From positions 28,662,349-28,726,348 of the forward strand of contig CM068586.1 of assembly GCA_035048485.1 (NCBI GenBank): a stretch of DNA of 64,000 nucleotides. Direction: 5' to 3'. The notes below the pieces were generated by a model. It had not been told where the DNA came from and made no database searches. It saw nothing but the letters and a program-made list of their open reading frames with translations. The position numbers and the translations under genes are program-made. Each line of letters starts with the position of its first letter. Positions within the stretch are counted from its first letter, which is position 1. The DNA is from Pteria penguin (lineage: Eukaryota; Mollusca; Bivalvia; Pterioida; Pteriidae). Below, piece after piece: positions 46,001 through 58,400 of the stretch.

Positions 46001-49000
46001 TAATGTTAAAAATAAAGAATTAAAAAAATGTGTGATAATTGAACAACTTTCCATAACTCTATGGCTAATATCATAATAACCATATTATCTGGTTTTGTAG
46101 GTAGTTCTTTCAATAGATTTTATGTACAATAATTGAATTGTCTTTTAGAAACATACAGTTTATTCAAAGTTTTATTTCTCTGTACAAATGCTTAGATGTT
46201 AAGTAAATACTGTTGACGATATTTATGATTTGTATTTGCCATAATGACCTTCTTTTGCAAACTCACCAGTTCATAACTTTGTTGTGAGACATCTTTTACA
46301 TCAGTGTTAACCTCAGAACACTTTGTAAATATAGCAGCCTGTGAGCAATACCCATAATGCACTGCATCTTTCGGTGGATTACCCACTCCAGAAAATTCTA
46401 CATCATAGGAATAATCATTGCAAATCTTAAGACACCTGTCAAATTAAAATAAAGAAGCAGACATGACATTTTCCCTTGCTTCAAGGACTCTCCATATGGT
46501 TGCTTAAATAATTGCTTTCAAATATGTGTTCAATTATTGAATAACAGTCAGTGATGATGCTTTCAAAAGCTCTTCATTTCACAATAGGGCATCATAATAT
46601 GGAATACTATATACCATTCTTGGAATTGAAGTCTGGTCCATTCAAATTTGTGATCATAATGACGAAACCTAGAGGGATCAGGAAACAACTGATTGAAGTC
46701 GAAGTTTGGAGTTGTCATGATGACATACTTTGGCTTTAAACAACTAAATGTGGTCTGTAAAACTTCCTCTAAATCACCTTGATACAGGTGTTCTATGCTG
46801 AAATACATATAAAACACTTTGTCATAGAATTATTTTGATACTGTATATAAATCTGAATAATACAGATTTGTATTTCATATTTTACAATGGTTTGTTTATT
46901 GTTGTTTTACCTCATTTCAAGATCGTTTCACTTCTATAATGACAGAAACTGTGTGATGCAATGCACAGAAATTTCTACCTATGCAACAGGGAAAATATAT
47001 AACATGCATCCAGTCACCCTTAGCTACTAGATTTAGAACTGGGCCCCCGTATGTTATAAGCCCCTAAAGGTGCCCCCAAAATAAATTTTCACAAAGTAGG
47101 TATTTTCAAAAAGTGTATAAAATGATTAAATGCAAATGACATGCTCTATGAGGAAACAAATGATGAGAAATTATAATGAATTAAGAAATTTAACATGCAA
47201 TTAGAATCTGTTATATCTGGGCTCTAACGTTTGTATCTGGCCCATAAATTCAAATGTTGGAGGTTTACCTTACTCAATACTCCTGAACAAATTCTTGTGT
47301 AAAAGGATTCCATCAGGAGCCAGTTGTTCAAAACTTTAACCACTGGTTAAGGTAACCAGTGGTTAAAGTTTGAGAGACAATTAATTCAATTTATAAGGTT
47401 ACTATATAAAACTTTAAATCACGCAACAGAGCTTGTTTCATATGTTACAAATCAGTACACAGACCATGACTTAAAGCTTTCCCATTTCAAAGATATACTA
47501 TAAGATATACTATATATTCAGTAAAACATATATGTCACCTGCATTTTTGCTGTTGAGGCGTGTGAACATCGCCGTATCATATTTTTGAGTCATAAGTCAA
47601 TTTTCAATGGTTTATCATCAACCAATCAGAATATTATTAGAGATATGATAAATAGATATGAAGAACTTAGTGTGGATTACTGTACCCATGGTGGATGTGG
47701 TAGACCTAGGCAACCTATGAGACAGGTGCTTGTAACTCCAAACTATTCAAAGTGAAAAGACATAATGAGTTGCTATTGAAAAAATTTAGCTCTTTTATAA
47801 ACTACAATCAAACTTTGATATCTCAAAGGTGAAGGGACCATAGAAAATTCTTTGAGATATCAGTAGTTTGAGATATTCAAAATATGAGTGTATGGCCATA
47901 AATTGAGGACATATCCATAAACTTGTATTACTAATGTGGCTTGTGTACTTCATGAGACTTATTTATGACATGAGTATATAGAACATATCATTCTTAATCA
48001 AATTATTAACCCAAGTCTAATCACAATGTTTATTGATAAAGTTCTAGAGATAATTCAATTTCTAAGTTTGAAAAATCGTAAATATTTGTTCTTCAATACA
48101 GGATCAAAAGTTTTTGAATTTAATTAAAAATCCAAGACTAATAATGTTGCTGACGTTACGTATCTCAACTGATAACTCTTTGATGAATTCTGCATTTTGC
48201 AGAATAATTTTGCAAATTTGTTTTTGAAGACTGTTGATAGCTGAAAACATTTTTGCTAAATATTATTTTAATTTGACAGCTTATTGATCATAGTAAAATT
48301 TCAGTATCAGATTTACTAGTAACATTCACAACTAGCTCAGTTCGGTAATGTTTACGTAAATTTGTACTTAATTCAGATAAATCTGTATTTATTTTTCTGT
48401 CATAGTCTGACCACAATTACTACAACAACGAAGTATGTAAATCTGTAATAAATTCATGTCCCATTATGCAAGTCCCAATGTATGTACTGACTCGGAAAAT
48501 TAATCCTGCTATGCCCCAGTTTAACAATTAAAGGAATACACTGGCAAATTATGTATCGATAAGACACCAACTTTGAGACAAAATGGGTAAATTAGAGCTT
48601 TAGTGCCTCAAAAATGTATTTGACATATCACTGTTCAACACGAGGTAAACTTAATCAAGTGAATAAGGGAAAAAGATAGCCTAGGTATGAAATAGGCTGA
48701 GACTTCACTGTTCCAGATATTGAACTCTCACTGTAACTTAATCTAGGCCCATATGCATAAGAACCAACTTACTCCACAATACTGTCAAACAACAAAAATT
48801 ATACACTTGCCTAGATTTTTAAAATAAAATACTTTTACCTATTAAAGCTATCTAATTTTGTTACCCTTAACAGACATATATTATATTTTCATTTTTTAGC
48901 CTTACATATATATATATATATATATATACACGTAGCTAATAGCATGCATGACAACGCGGCCGCGGAAAGCGAAGGAATTTACCCGACGTAAACGCAGGCG

Positions 49001-52000
49001 GATCCTCTGAGAGAATACAACACTGAAAGAGAAATAAACATATAAAGCACAAATAGAATCAGTGAAACACCTGGGAGAACTATGGACCTTGGATCTACGA
49101 AGAAATACCTGTAGAAAATAAAGACAAATTAGACAAACATATAAAAATTAAAGACACTACAGCTAACAAGGCACCCTATATTTCACTTATATTCTTTCCC
49201 CGTCTGGGACTCGAATCCACGACCTATGGTACCGAATCACCTAGCTGTCATGCATCCGATCCTCTAACCGACTGAGCTACCCGAGCTCCACAAAATGGAG
49301 CTTTAATAGCCAATCATTAGCTAATAGCATGCATGACAACACGGCCGCGGAAAGTGAAGGAATTTACCCGACGTAAACGCAGGCGGATCCTCTTAGAGAA
49401 TACAACACTGAAAGAGAAATAAACATATAAAGCACAAATAGAATCAGTGAAACACCTGGGAGAACTATGGACCTTGGATCTACGCAGAAATACCTGTAGA
49501 AAATAAAGACAAATTAGACAAACATATAAAGCACAAAGACACTACAGCTAACAAGGCACCCTATATTTCACTTATATTCTTTCCCCGTCTGGGACTCGAA
49601 CCCACGACCTATGATACCGAATCACCTAGCTGTCAAGCATCCGATCCTCTAACTGACTGAGCTACCCGAGCTCCACAAAATGGAGCTTTAATAGCCAATC
49701 ATTAGCTAATAGCATGCATGACAACACGGCCGCGGAAAGCGAAGGAATTTATCTGACGTAAAACAGGCAGATCCTCTGAGAGAATACAACACTGAAAGAG
49801 AAATAAACATATAAAGCACCAATAGAATCAGTGAAACACCTGGGAGTACTATGGACCTTGGATCTCCGAAGAAGCTCAGATAGTTCAGTCGGTTAGAGGG
49901 TCGGATGCATGACAGCTAGGTGATTCGGTACCATAGGTCGTGGGTTTGAGGTCCAAGACGAGGAACGAGTATATTAAGTGAAATATAGGGTGCCTTGTTA
50001 GCTGTAGTGTCTTTTTTGCTTTATATATATATATATATATACTAAACTATATATCCTATATGAAGGACATGAAACAAAAATAATTAAACTCACAATTCAA
50101 CCATAGTAACAGCATCACATCCTAAAAGTCTTTGATCAGCATCTGTGGCACTCCCACAGAAGATCTCTACAGTTAATGGTTGATCCCTCTTATGTAGATA
50201 GTCATATATCCAAGGTTTAATGCGATATTTATTTGATGTCAGTAATGGTTGGTCAAGATCAACAAGTTGAATTTTTTCTAGAGAAGGAACATCTACAAGG
50301 GATCGAATTATTGTACATTCAGCACACCCAAAATCCACAACCTGAAATATCAAGATGACTTTCATTAATCTATATTGATATGTTGGTATAACTTGCCAGA
50401 AGCAGTTACACTACAGAGAATGCAGATTGTCCAATTCTCTGTGTATCGCGGTTGACCATTTTGACGCTGACGATCATGTTCACATCACCAGAAATCACCA
50501 CACACCACTTCCCCACCGCGATGCTCAATCGCGGAGATTCACTGCAGCACTGTGGTTTATTGCGCTATGCATCGAATAACTATTAAACGTATATTTAAGC
50601 ATCTTAAAGCATTGTCTAATAATCAAAGTGTAATACGAGCGATTTTGCTTGAGGGCTATTTGTTTCATGCCATTCGTTCCAGATTAAATGCATCATTAAT
50701 GATCTAAGTGCGATAGTCATTTGAAATTGTTTTAAAAATGATAGATTAAGTATGAGATAAATATAGATGAGAAGACATGCAACTAAATTTAGTGGCAAAC
50801 ATTGATAATAACATCTATGTAAACATTTTTTCCCAAATAATCGTTTGAAATTACCTAACAATAAACGTGCGGCATATAAAAAAAGAATTCCGACTGTAGT
50901 CAAAAGCCTGAACTAAAATCTGGAAGCTTATGCAAATATATAGCCTTGACTTTGATTTGACGCAAATCAAAGAAATTATCCAAGCCATTCTCAAAATTCT
51001 CTCGCCATTTCACTATTGCAAGAAGCAATTTGATAAAAAGCAGATTTATTTATTTCATATTTACTACATATATGCAGAATAGATAGAAATCCTTTTGATT
51101 AGGTTGTTGTCAAAGTTAACTCGATAATTTTCGAACAAAATCGTAAAAGGTTATTTTTTTCTGTTCTCTTTATTGTTTTTTTTTATAATACTAGCCTTTA
51201 TATACCTATTTGATTTTTTATGCAAGATCAGATAAAGCTGATAAGAAATATCACCTGAGGCAATAATTATTGTAGGGCATATAAAGTAAAATATTTAACT
51301 TTACATACATGTATGTATTCATAGATAGTAGGGTCACCGCGGATTGCTGCAATGCTGCACTGATTCACCGTGATCCTTGTGGTGATTCCGCGTTAATGAT
51401 AGGTTAGTTAAAGAACTAAATAAAGATCGCGGTGATTGGTAGCCAAGACTTAAAAAACATCGCTGCAATGATATAACAACTGGACAATACCCGTTCTCTG
51501 TAGTGTACTTGGATTTTTCAAACTCACTCACATTTTGAAGATCTGACCATCGTACACAGCACATATTGATATATATAGTAGTTGTAATTGTGATTTTAAA
51601 TCTTCTCCTGTGGTAAACTCACAACAATGGCTCTGAGGGCATTTATGGACCCTTGGAAATCAGAAGTAAGACCAGGTCCTGTACAGGGGTAAGCATCTCC
51701 TGTTCGGCTAGCTGTAATTGTCATGTATTTTTGAACATTTAGATTCATCACTAGTATAAGTGTAATTGTTGTCGATCCAACTTATACATTTAGAGAAACT
51801 TACTTTGTTAAACTTCTTAACTGGACAGATGGACAGACAGGGTGATTCTTATATACACCCAAAACTTTGTTTGCAGGGGGGTATAATCCCAAACTCAGGA
51901 ACAATAGATTTTTCACATTACTACTGTGCGACTGGCATCTGAGTGTCAAAATCATCATAATGTTCCTGTAAATACTGCAAGAGCTTATATATTGTATTAT

Positions 52001-52308
52001 GACTATAAAAATTTTATAGAAAATGTTATTATTTGCCACTCAAAATGTCAATTTCGCATTTAAGGTGAAAGGTTCTATAAATTTAAATTGTAAATCAAAA
52101 ATTAATGTATATTTACATGTTTACATTTCTTTTGGGTTAAAATATTTTGAACAAAGCAGTATCTTTGCTGGAACAGTGGTGGAACAAATGTTGGACCCCC
52201 TAAATCATTTTCATTTTCTGGATGATTTCTCTGTTTATGTGCATCATCTTCTGTCTGTGCAGCTTCTTCATCTCCACTCGTAGTACATGACATCCTGGTC
52301 CTGTTCAT
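43068..52308 (-). CDS. HENMT1: HENMT1: small-RNA 3'-end 2'-O-methyltransferase, complete
   Basis: HENMT1/Hen1 uses SAM to methylate the terminal 2'-OH of piRNAs, protecting them from tailing and decay; it therefore supports transposon silencing in the germ line. Coding exons on the minus strand with agreeing phases: 52308-52117, 50341-50094, 46797-46615, 46435-46267, 45003-44798, 43242-43068; 390 residues, human 393. VPPLFQQRYCFVQNIL precedes SAM motif I VVDFGCAE, with the acidic residue of motif II in LVDLDQP. The metal-binding ExxEH set is VEFIEHL, split by the intron after residue 147, and the later His is in YDHKFEWTR. GYCSQAAIF follows the typical VGNPP. The C-terminus is very acidic. 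The start is fixed by an in-frame TAG 9 nt upstream. An AG acceptor 50 nt before the ATG suggests a spliced 5' UTR. Confidence 0.95.
43620..43800 (-). promoter_or_regulatory. Possible intronic promoter with NRF1-like and E-box motifs
   Basis: GCGCATGCGCA at 43626-43636 matches the NRF1 palindrome and ATCACGTGAT at 43783-43792 is a perfect E-box palindrome. Between them, on the minus strand, an ATG opens a four-codon stretch (MEGE) that runs into GTAAAT, as a short first exon would. It lies in the last HENMT1 intron, and its phase does not fit the HENMT1 last exon. Confidence 0.3.
44205..44405 (-). repeat. tRNA-derived SINE, reverse orientation, in HENMT1 intron
   Basis: Read on the minus strand it has the family body: 'gatgagacagtgaaaaccaa', 'aaaagatccctcactgcttc', 'ttgcaaaggtataaatgtct', 'atgcaatgtatcaggcagat'. 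The tRNA-like head is only weakly kept. Confidence 0.7.
47331..47371. repeat. Perfect palindrome with 19-bp arms
   Basis: AAACTTTAACCACTGGTTA, a 3-nt loop, and its exact complement, in a HENMT1 intron. May be a collapsed transposon terminus. Confidence 0.9.
49199..49289 (-). repeat. tRNA-like SINE head, unit 1
   Basis: Minus strand: A box 'gggtagctcagtcggttag', B box 'gtggattcgagtcccag'. The spacing is longer than in a real tRNA and the body continues 'aaatatagggtgccttgtta', so this is a SINE, not a tRNA gene. Confidence 0.75.
49585..49674 (-). repeat. tRNA-like SINE head, unit 2
   Basis: Near-identical copy of the unit 1 module, 386 bp away; B box 'gtgggttcgagtcccag'. Confidence 0.75.
49872..50020 (+). 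repeat. tRNA-like SINE, inverted unit 3
   Basis: Same module as units 1 and 2 but on the plus strand ('gatagttcagtcggttagag', 'ggtcgtgggtttgaggtcc'), with body to 'gccttgttagctgtagtgtc' and a T run. B box damaged (gaggtcc). Confidence 0.75.
50409..51505. mobile_element. 1.1-kb TIR DNA transposon without transposase, copy 1
   Basis: Terminal inverted repeats of about 24 bp: left 'cactacagagaatgcagattgtcc', right 'ggacaatacccgttctctgtagtg', flanked by TA on both sides. The interior carries 'caccgcg' and 'gcggtgatt' motifs and no transposase-like frame. It lies in the first HENMT1 intron. Confidence 0.75.
51820..51890. repeat. Isolated tail of the 'gaccttgacc' repeat family
   Basis: 'ggacagatggacagacaggg', 'tgattcttatatacacccaa' and 'aactttgtttgcaggggggt' match the end of the array at 17800-17865. 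Confidence 0.6.
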
Positions 52309-55300
52309 CTGTTTCTAATATCTCTTGACAACTCATGACATCAATATGCTGGTGTTTTTATCTGAAAAAGAAAAGTATCTATTTTAAAGTAGTTGTTTAA
52401 AATAGGGTATCACTAAATGGTGAATCGAAACACTGAAACGGCACCCTTAACACATGCAGAAACGGCACTTAATATTGATCAAAGAAACAAAAGACAACTT
52501 ATTCATGATAGATATATATATTATACAATAACATACAATGACCAAGTTATATTATGATTTGATGCATATTGACATAGTTAATTATAATTGCACTTTTTTT
52601 TCCATGCTATTTCAGGTTGTGAAAATGGCCGTCTTCATGTCATGAAGAGGTTTATAGCCAGTATATATTCATTATTCTTATTATCACAATTTGTAGCATT
52701 TTATAGTAGTATTAATATTAAAGAAATGAAATTTTATAAATTTGCACTGAACAGCTGAACAGGTGCACGCATACGCCATGATCAGCTGATAACATTGACT
52801 ATTCCCTACCCCAGGGGCCAGACCAAAGTTGAAAAAAACAGGTGCATAACTTCAAGACAGACGATACTGCCTATTTTCCAGCAAACCGTTTGTCTGAGCT
52901 TTTTGTCTGTTTCCCTGAATCCCTCTCAATCTTCGAGTTGCTTACCCATTTCAAATTGAAAGTAGGAAAACGAAAGTAGAAGAAGTTCCTGTCCGTATAT
53001 TGTTTACAAGTTTCCAAGCGATATAGGCCTATGGATTGATCGTAGGTGTCTTAAATAGATTATGAATCCAGAAACCGTATTATGTTAGTGCTATGTTTTT
53101 ACATTTAATAATGATAATATTATTAACTTATTATACGTGTTACTGTGAGTAATTTTTCATGTTTTTCTCGAATTTATTCTGACAATTTAAGATGTGTCGT
53201 TGTGATGTTGTCCATGCAAAGAAAATTCCCAGGTAAATTTTCAGGATAACTAGTACAGTAAATTCACTGAACACTTGACGGAAATTGTGTGTAGTAAATT
53301 AAGGTTCGGCAGAAAATGAATTGATTAGGTTGGGTATAAGCTTCAAATTGGGGTATATACCCCAATCGAGGTAAAATACCCTGATCTGGTTATCAAAATT
53401 CTTATCAAAAGTAATTTAACTCCAAAATTTCAAATAAGTAATTACAGGTACGTCGCATCACATATTAAAAGTGGAGAACTGTTATATAAGGCCTATACTA
53501 ACTTCTAATCCTTAATTACCAGGTCTGAGGAAATGAATGTCAAAAATCTCTTGTGGTATTACAATCATTCTGTTTCTCAGATCTGGTAAAGATTATTCCC
53601 TATTTATTACATATATGCATAATAGATAGAAATCCTTTTAATCAGATTGTCATGAAAGTGAACTTGAACCCTAATTTTTGTTGAACAAAATCTTCAAAGG
53701 TACATTTTTTGTTTGCTTCTTTGGTAGTTTATGATACTCACCTTTATATCCCTATTTGATTTTTATGCAAAATAGCATAAAGCTGATAAGAAATATCACC
53801 TTAGGTAATAATTAGTGTAAGGAATTTAAAGTAAAATATTTAATTACGGTTTATATATTCCCAGATAGTAGCTTGGATCACCGTGAACTGCCACAATGCT
53901 GCAGTGATTCACCGTGATCATTACGGTAATTTGCGGTGATTCCGTGTTAATGATAGGTCAGTTAAGGAGCAAAGATTGGGGCAATTGGTAGCCAAGACTT
54001 AAAAAACATTGCGGCCTTAATGTGATAAATGGACAATAGCCATTCTCTGTAGTGTATATACAGGCATATCTTGATTTTGAGACAATTAATGTTATTCTTC
54101 ATTTGCTTACTGGGGAAGTCCAAGTGTGTAAATGTGTATTGATTGTAACCTTCTGATGTTCATTCTGATGTCCAACTTGGCAGGAGATAGAATTTAACCT
54201 GTGGGCTAAATGCATATCAAATGTACCCTGAGTTAAATGTATAATGCCATCATATTCAGTTGTTATTAAAATAAAATTTAGATAAGAAGTGGGACCATAT
54301 AATTAAGTAACGATATGGCCTGAAGAAAAGTCAATTAATTGTTTGATGAAACGGACAATAATCAAATTACCGGCGGTAAACTGATGTAAAAATATTATAT
54401 CAGTTCAAACAATTCAACGTAATTTTACACATCCAGTTTAACATTAATGTTATATCTATGATCTCGTTTAACACTTTGGAAGGATGCTGGTGTTTTGTAT
54501 CTTAAAATGATATGTTTATGTAAAGAAAAAGTGTTAAAATTGGATATATTTTGCTAATCGGAAACATGCAGTTACGTCAACTCTGGTGTACAGTAATAAT
54601 TTTGGTCAATTGTATCTAGTTCTCAGATGATTACAAAGATTAGATATTATTAATACTGATTTAATGAGTTTAAGGGGCAGGGGAAATATTTGGATGGGAG
54701 GTGGAAGATTTGTTTTCGTTTTGAATTCATTACCTCTTTTACCATTTTAAAATATGGTATATGCATTACAACTGAATGGTTTTAGCATCTGGGTTGATAA
54801 ATTAACTTTGTTGATTAATTGTGAGAATAGACTAAGTTAAGGATTAGAATAAGTGTACATTTATCCTTAAAATGGAGAAAGGATTAAAAATGTATTCATT
54901 GTACATTGGCTGAACTATATCATAATAATCATGATAATTATAGTAATTCATTCATTTCCACTAAAAATATATTTCATTTAAGTACGTACTTTCTGATTTT
55001 TCTCACCATCCAAAGAGAAAATAAAAGAAATTGGAAAAATGGGTTACCGGAGCATCCCACTGATGCAGTTTACCACTGTATTCTGAGTCCGTTCCCCTAC
55101 CTCTAATAATATCTCTAAGGTCATCATAGTTCAGGCATGTAGTGACAGTTAAAATTAATAGAATGCATCACCAAGGTCTCAAGGTACATGACAGAGAATG
55201 TCATAAAGATGTGTGAAGTTAACTGAAGCTAGCCTACATGTGAACAGGTTAACTTAAGCACTCTTCCTCAGTGCTAGTTAAATGAAACTACCTCAAAATG

Positions 55301-55475
55301 CCACAAACCCAAGTTCTCCATGCCGTGAACAAATAGTGAATCGGTAAAATTTGGCAGAATCTCCAATTTAAATGTGCATCAGGGCAAAAGAAATGTATAC
55401 AGGAATGAAATGAAATGAGACAGGTTAAGATCATTTCATGCTCATGATTTAATTTTCAAATTAAGGTATATACTT
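52309..55475. other. Divergent intergenic region between HENMT1 and the PIP5KL1-like gene
   Basis: Holds 5' UTRs and promoters of both genes, which transcribe away from each other. No coding exon recognised. Contents seen: the truncated TIR element at 53598-54054 and a small palindrome 'attggggtatataccccaat' at 53346. No clear TATA box assigned. Confidence 0.5.
53598..54054. mobile_element. Same TIR transposon family, 5'-truncated copy 2
   Basis: It aligns in the same direction with the right 450 bp of copy 1 ('acatatatgca(g/t)aatagatag', 'tatccctatttgattttt', 'ttggtagccaagacttaaaa') and ends in 'attctctgtagtgta'. It lies about 1.3 kb upstream of the HENMT1 start codon. Confidence 0.75.
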
Positions 55476-58400
55476 ATGGAGCAGCTAGAAAGAGAAGACA
55501 GTGTTACCCTGAAGAAAAGTAATCGATGGAGAAGAATATGGAAAAGATGGAGGAGAAAAGGCGTTGTTGAAGTAGATATAAATCACCATCGTTACAAACT
55601 TCTGGACTGCATACGACAAGGTGTCCAAGATCTCCATAAAAATCATCCTGACCTTGGTCCAAAGGTCAAAATATTTTATTTTTCTATAGATATTTCTAAT
55701 ATACAGTTTTTGTTATTACATCTTAAATATTAAAATGCAAAAAATAAAAAAATGCATTAGCAGTCAAATTTTGAAAGGAATCAATATTTTGAATGATTAT
55801 TTCATCTAATGTATTTCAGTAATTTATCTTTGTTAATTGAACATGCATAACTTTTAAAATGATATGAATTGTAATCTAAAGTTTTGTTATAAGAATTCAG
55901 TACCCGGTAAATGTTTTCATAGAGTAATTAATGAAATACCTGAAAGTATTGCAATTCAATTAGTTTATGTTGATTTTTCATTTTCACTTCAATCAAATAA
56001 GAAATTGGAACATGAAAAAGATTACAAATACAAGTTTGATTCAGGTGTAAGTCTTATATAAATAGATATAATAATAAATCATGTTTATTTCATGATATAT
56101 TTTACATTTTCATTCTTTTTTTCAGGAGACTTTCGATGTGAGTTCCCTTCAAGATATAGTTGTAAAGGAAATAGTGTCCACAAAAGGGCGGGTAAATATC
56201 AATACTTTGTTTTGTTATATATTTGATATATGAGAAGGGTTGTTCAAATGTTCTGTGATTAGACATGAGATTTTTCAATTGATACAGAAATTTGTTTTAC
56301 CTTTTGACCTTGACACGACTTTAAAGTCAATTTTTAAATATTTATTCTTAGCCGTATCTTGGTATAGTATGAGATACTGGTGTCATATTTTGATTGATAC
56401 CATGTTTTTTTACTTTGTGACCTTGATACTGTCGCCGTATGGGTGAAATATTCCCGGTGTGACATAATACAATAATATATCTATCTATCTATTTTTGACC
56501 TTGACATTGACATTAGAGTCATTTCTCTAAAACTTTAACCTTTACCATATCTTTTGAATAATAAGAGATATTGCTTCATTTTAAGAATCTACATTGTAGA
56601 CTAGAGCTTTTGATTGATTTGATTTTGATACCTTGTGACCTTTACCTTAAAGTGCTATAAGAATGTTTAAATGTTTTTCTGTATAATGTGTGTATCCTCA
56701 TACACAAGTCGCTGACAAAAATACGCTTCTGCATGACTCCCATCACAAGATATATGCAGTAACCTGATAACAGCAGGATGGATTTTTTTCAGTCGTTAAT
56801 CTCTGTAATATGTGACGTCAAATGTTGTAAAATTGCTACTTTTCCTGGGGTTTTACTTATGATGTTATGTTCGAATTGTGATGTCACAGAAAAATGACGT
56901 TAAAAGTTGTGTAACACGTCGAATGGGAAGCCTTTACTTAATTACGGTACTTAGGTTTTCTTGTGAAATTGGGCAGATGGGTTTTTTTTAGATATCTTTC
57001 AGAGAAATACTGAAGCAGAATAAGGATTTTATGAAAATGCAAAATCCCCCAGCATTCTAATAACACTTTAAAAAATATATACAATTTGGAAAACTTTTTC
57101 CATGGCAAAATCTATGGTAAAAATTTATCTTTACATGAAAATAAAGTTCTCAAGAATATGTATGTAACAATATCTAAACCCCTTAGGGTAAGCTCTGTTG
57201 TCTTCTGACAACTCTTGTCCAAAAATTCTTGTTGAAATTAGAATAAAGGATATTTATATATTTATTTTATATATATATATTAACTGCTAAAGAATGTTCC
57301 TATACACCCAGAGCTAAGCATGCAGTACACGCTACACAACCTGTGCCAAGAAGAAAAACCTCTTATCTAACAAGAGGGAGCAGGCTTGTTGTAGTGGTTA
57401 AGCGCTTGGCTTGCGGCGCCGACGATTCAGGTTCGATTACCGGGGTGCCACCATGTTTAAAAGGTTGGTTACTTCCTGCTTCCATGTCGCGATATAACTG
57501 AAAAATTGTTGAAAGCGACGTAAATCACCAATCAACCAACCAACTTACCCAACAAGAAAGATTAGATTAATCATTGCTGCAAAACACAATTGAGAATTTT
57601 ATATGCATTATGTTTGAATTTGACAAAAGATACATTTCTTCAATAAAATCTGTGTTATATGATAATAATCGCAGTGAACTTTTTATATTTTAACTTTCTT
57701 ATTAGCGCTTGACCTTTAAGAGCTATGCTAGTTCGGTGTTTGCAAGTATTCGCCAGGCTGTTGGTGTTACAGAGAACAGCTACCTCAATGCAGTAGCACC
57801 TGATCATCTTCCCTATCTAGAGTTCATCAGTAATTCAAAGAGCGGTCAACACTTTTATCTCAGGTAGAATTTTACGTAAATAATTGCTTGATAAGTAGAA
57901 AAATTATTCCGTATATGTAATTAGAGGTTAATATTTCTTTACAGAGAAATCATTTATTTATTTATAGAATAAAAAAAAATGAATTGTTGAAAGTGTATGA
58001 GAAATCATAACTGTGAAGTAAAAACTAAATGACTTTCAACTTCATGGTGATCATAGATCTCAGTTGTAAACTGTTTTCTTCTAATATTATTTCTGAAAGC
58101 GAATTGTAAATATCCTAATTTTCAGAAAAATTCTTTAGAATAGCACTTGATCCTGACAAAAAAAAATCAGATATTAGATTTTAATAAAGGTTGAAGGGAG
58201 TCATACATGTACATATACAATACAGAAAGTGAAATTGAATAATGCTTTTATTGCAGCAATGATCAACAATTCATCTTGAAGACAGATAAAAAATATAGCA
58301 TTGACTTCTTTTTAACATTTCTAGGGTAAGTTTTATTATTACTAGCATGCTATCATTGATCATGTAAGCATTTGTTCAGGCTTTACATAAAAAAATATAC

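Larger units (their letters stand above)
48904..50043. repeat. 386-bp tandem array with tRNA-like SINE, bounded by (TA)n
   Basis: Units begin 'gctaatagcatgcatgacaa' at 48934, 49320 and 49706, so the period is 386 bp. Units 1 and 2 are nearly identical. Each holds 'cggccgcggaaagcgaagg', an AT-rich middle and, on the minus strand, a tRNA-like module. Unit 3 keeps the first 160 bp and then continues with the tRNA-like module inverted. (TA)n tracts bound both ends (48905-48929, 50022-50041). Located in the HENMT1 intron 50093-46798. Confidence 0.9.

Noticed and set aside
49199..49289. tRNA gene
   Set aside because: A and B boxes are present but the spacing is too long, the B box varies between copies and a SINE body follows.
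50409..51505. CACTA (En/Spm) superfamily transposon, suggested by the CACTA terminus
   Set aside because: The 3-bp flanks differ (tta and tac), while TA on both sides fits a Tc1/mariner-like duplication.
54906..55106. Short frame upstream of the PIP5KL1-like start as a first exon
   Set aside because: No acceptor/donor pair in phase and no similarity to the family N-terminus.
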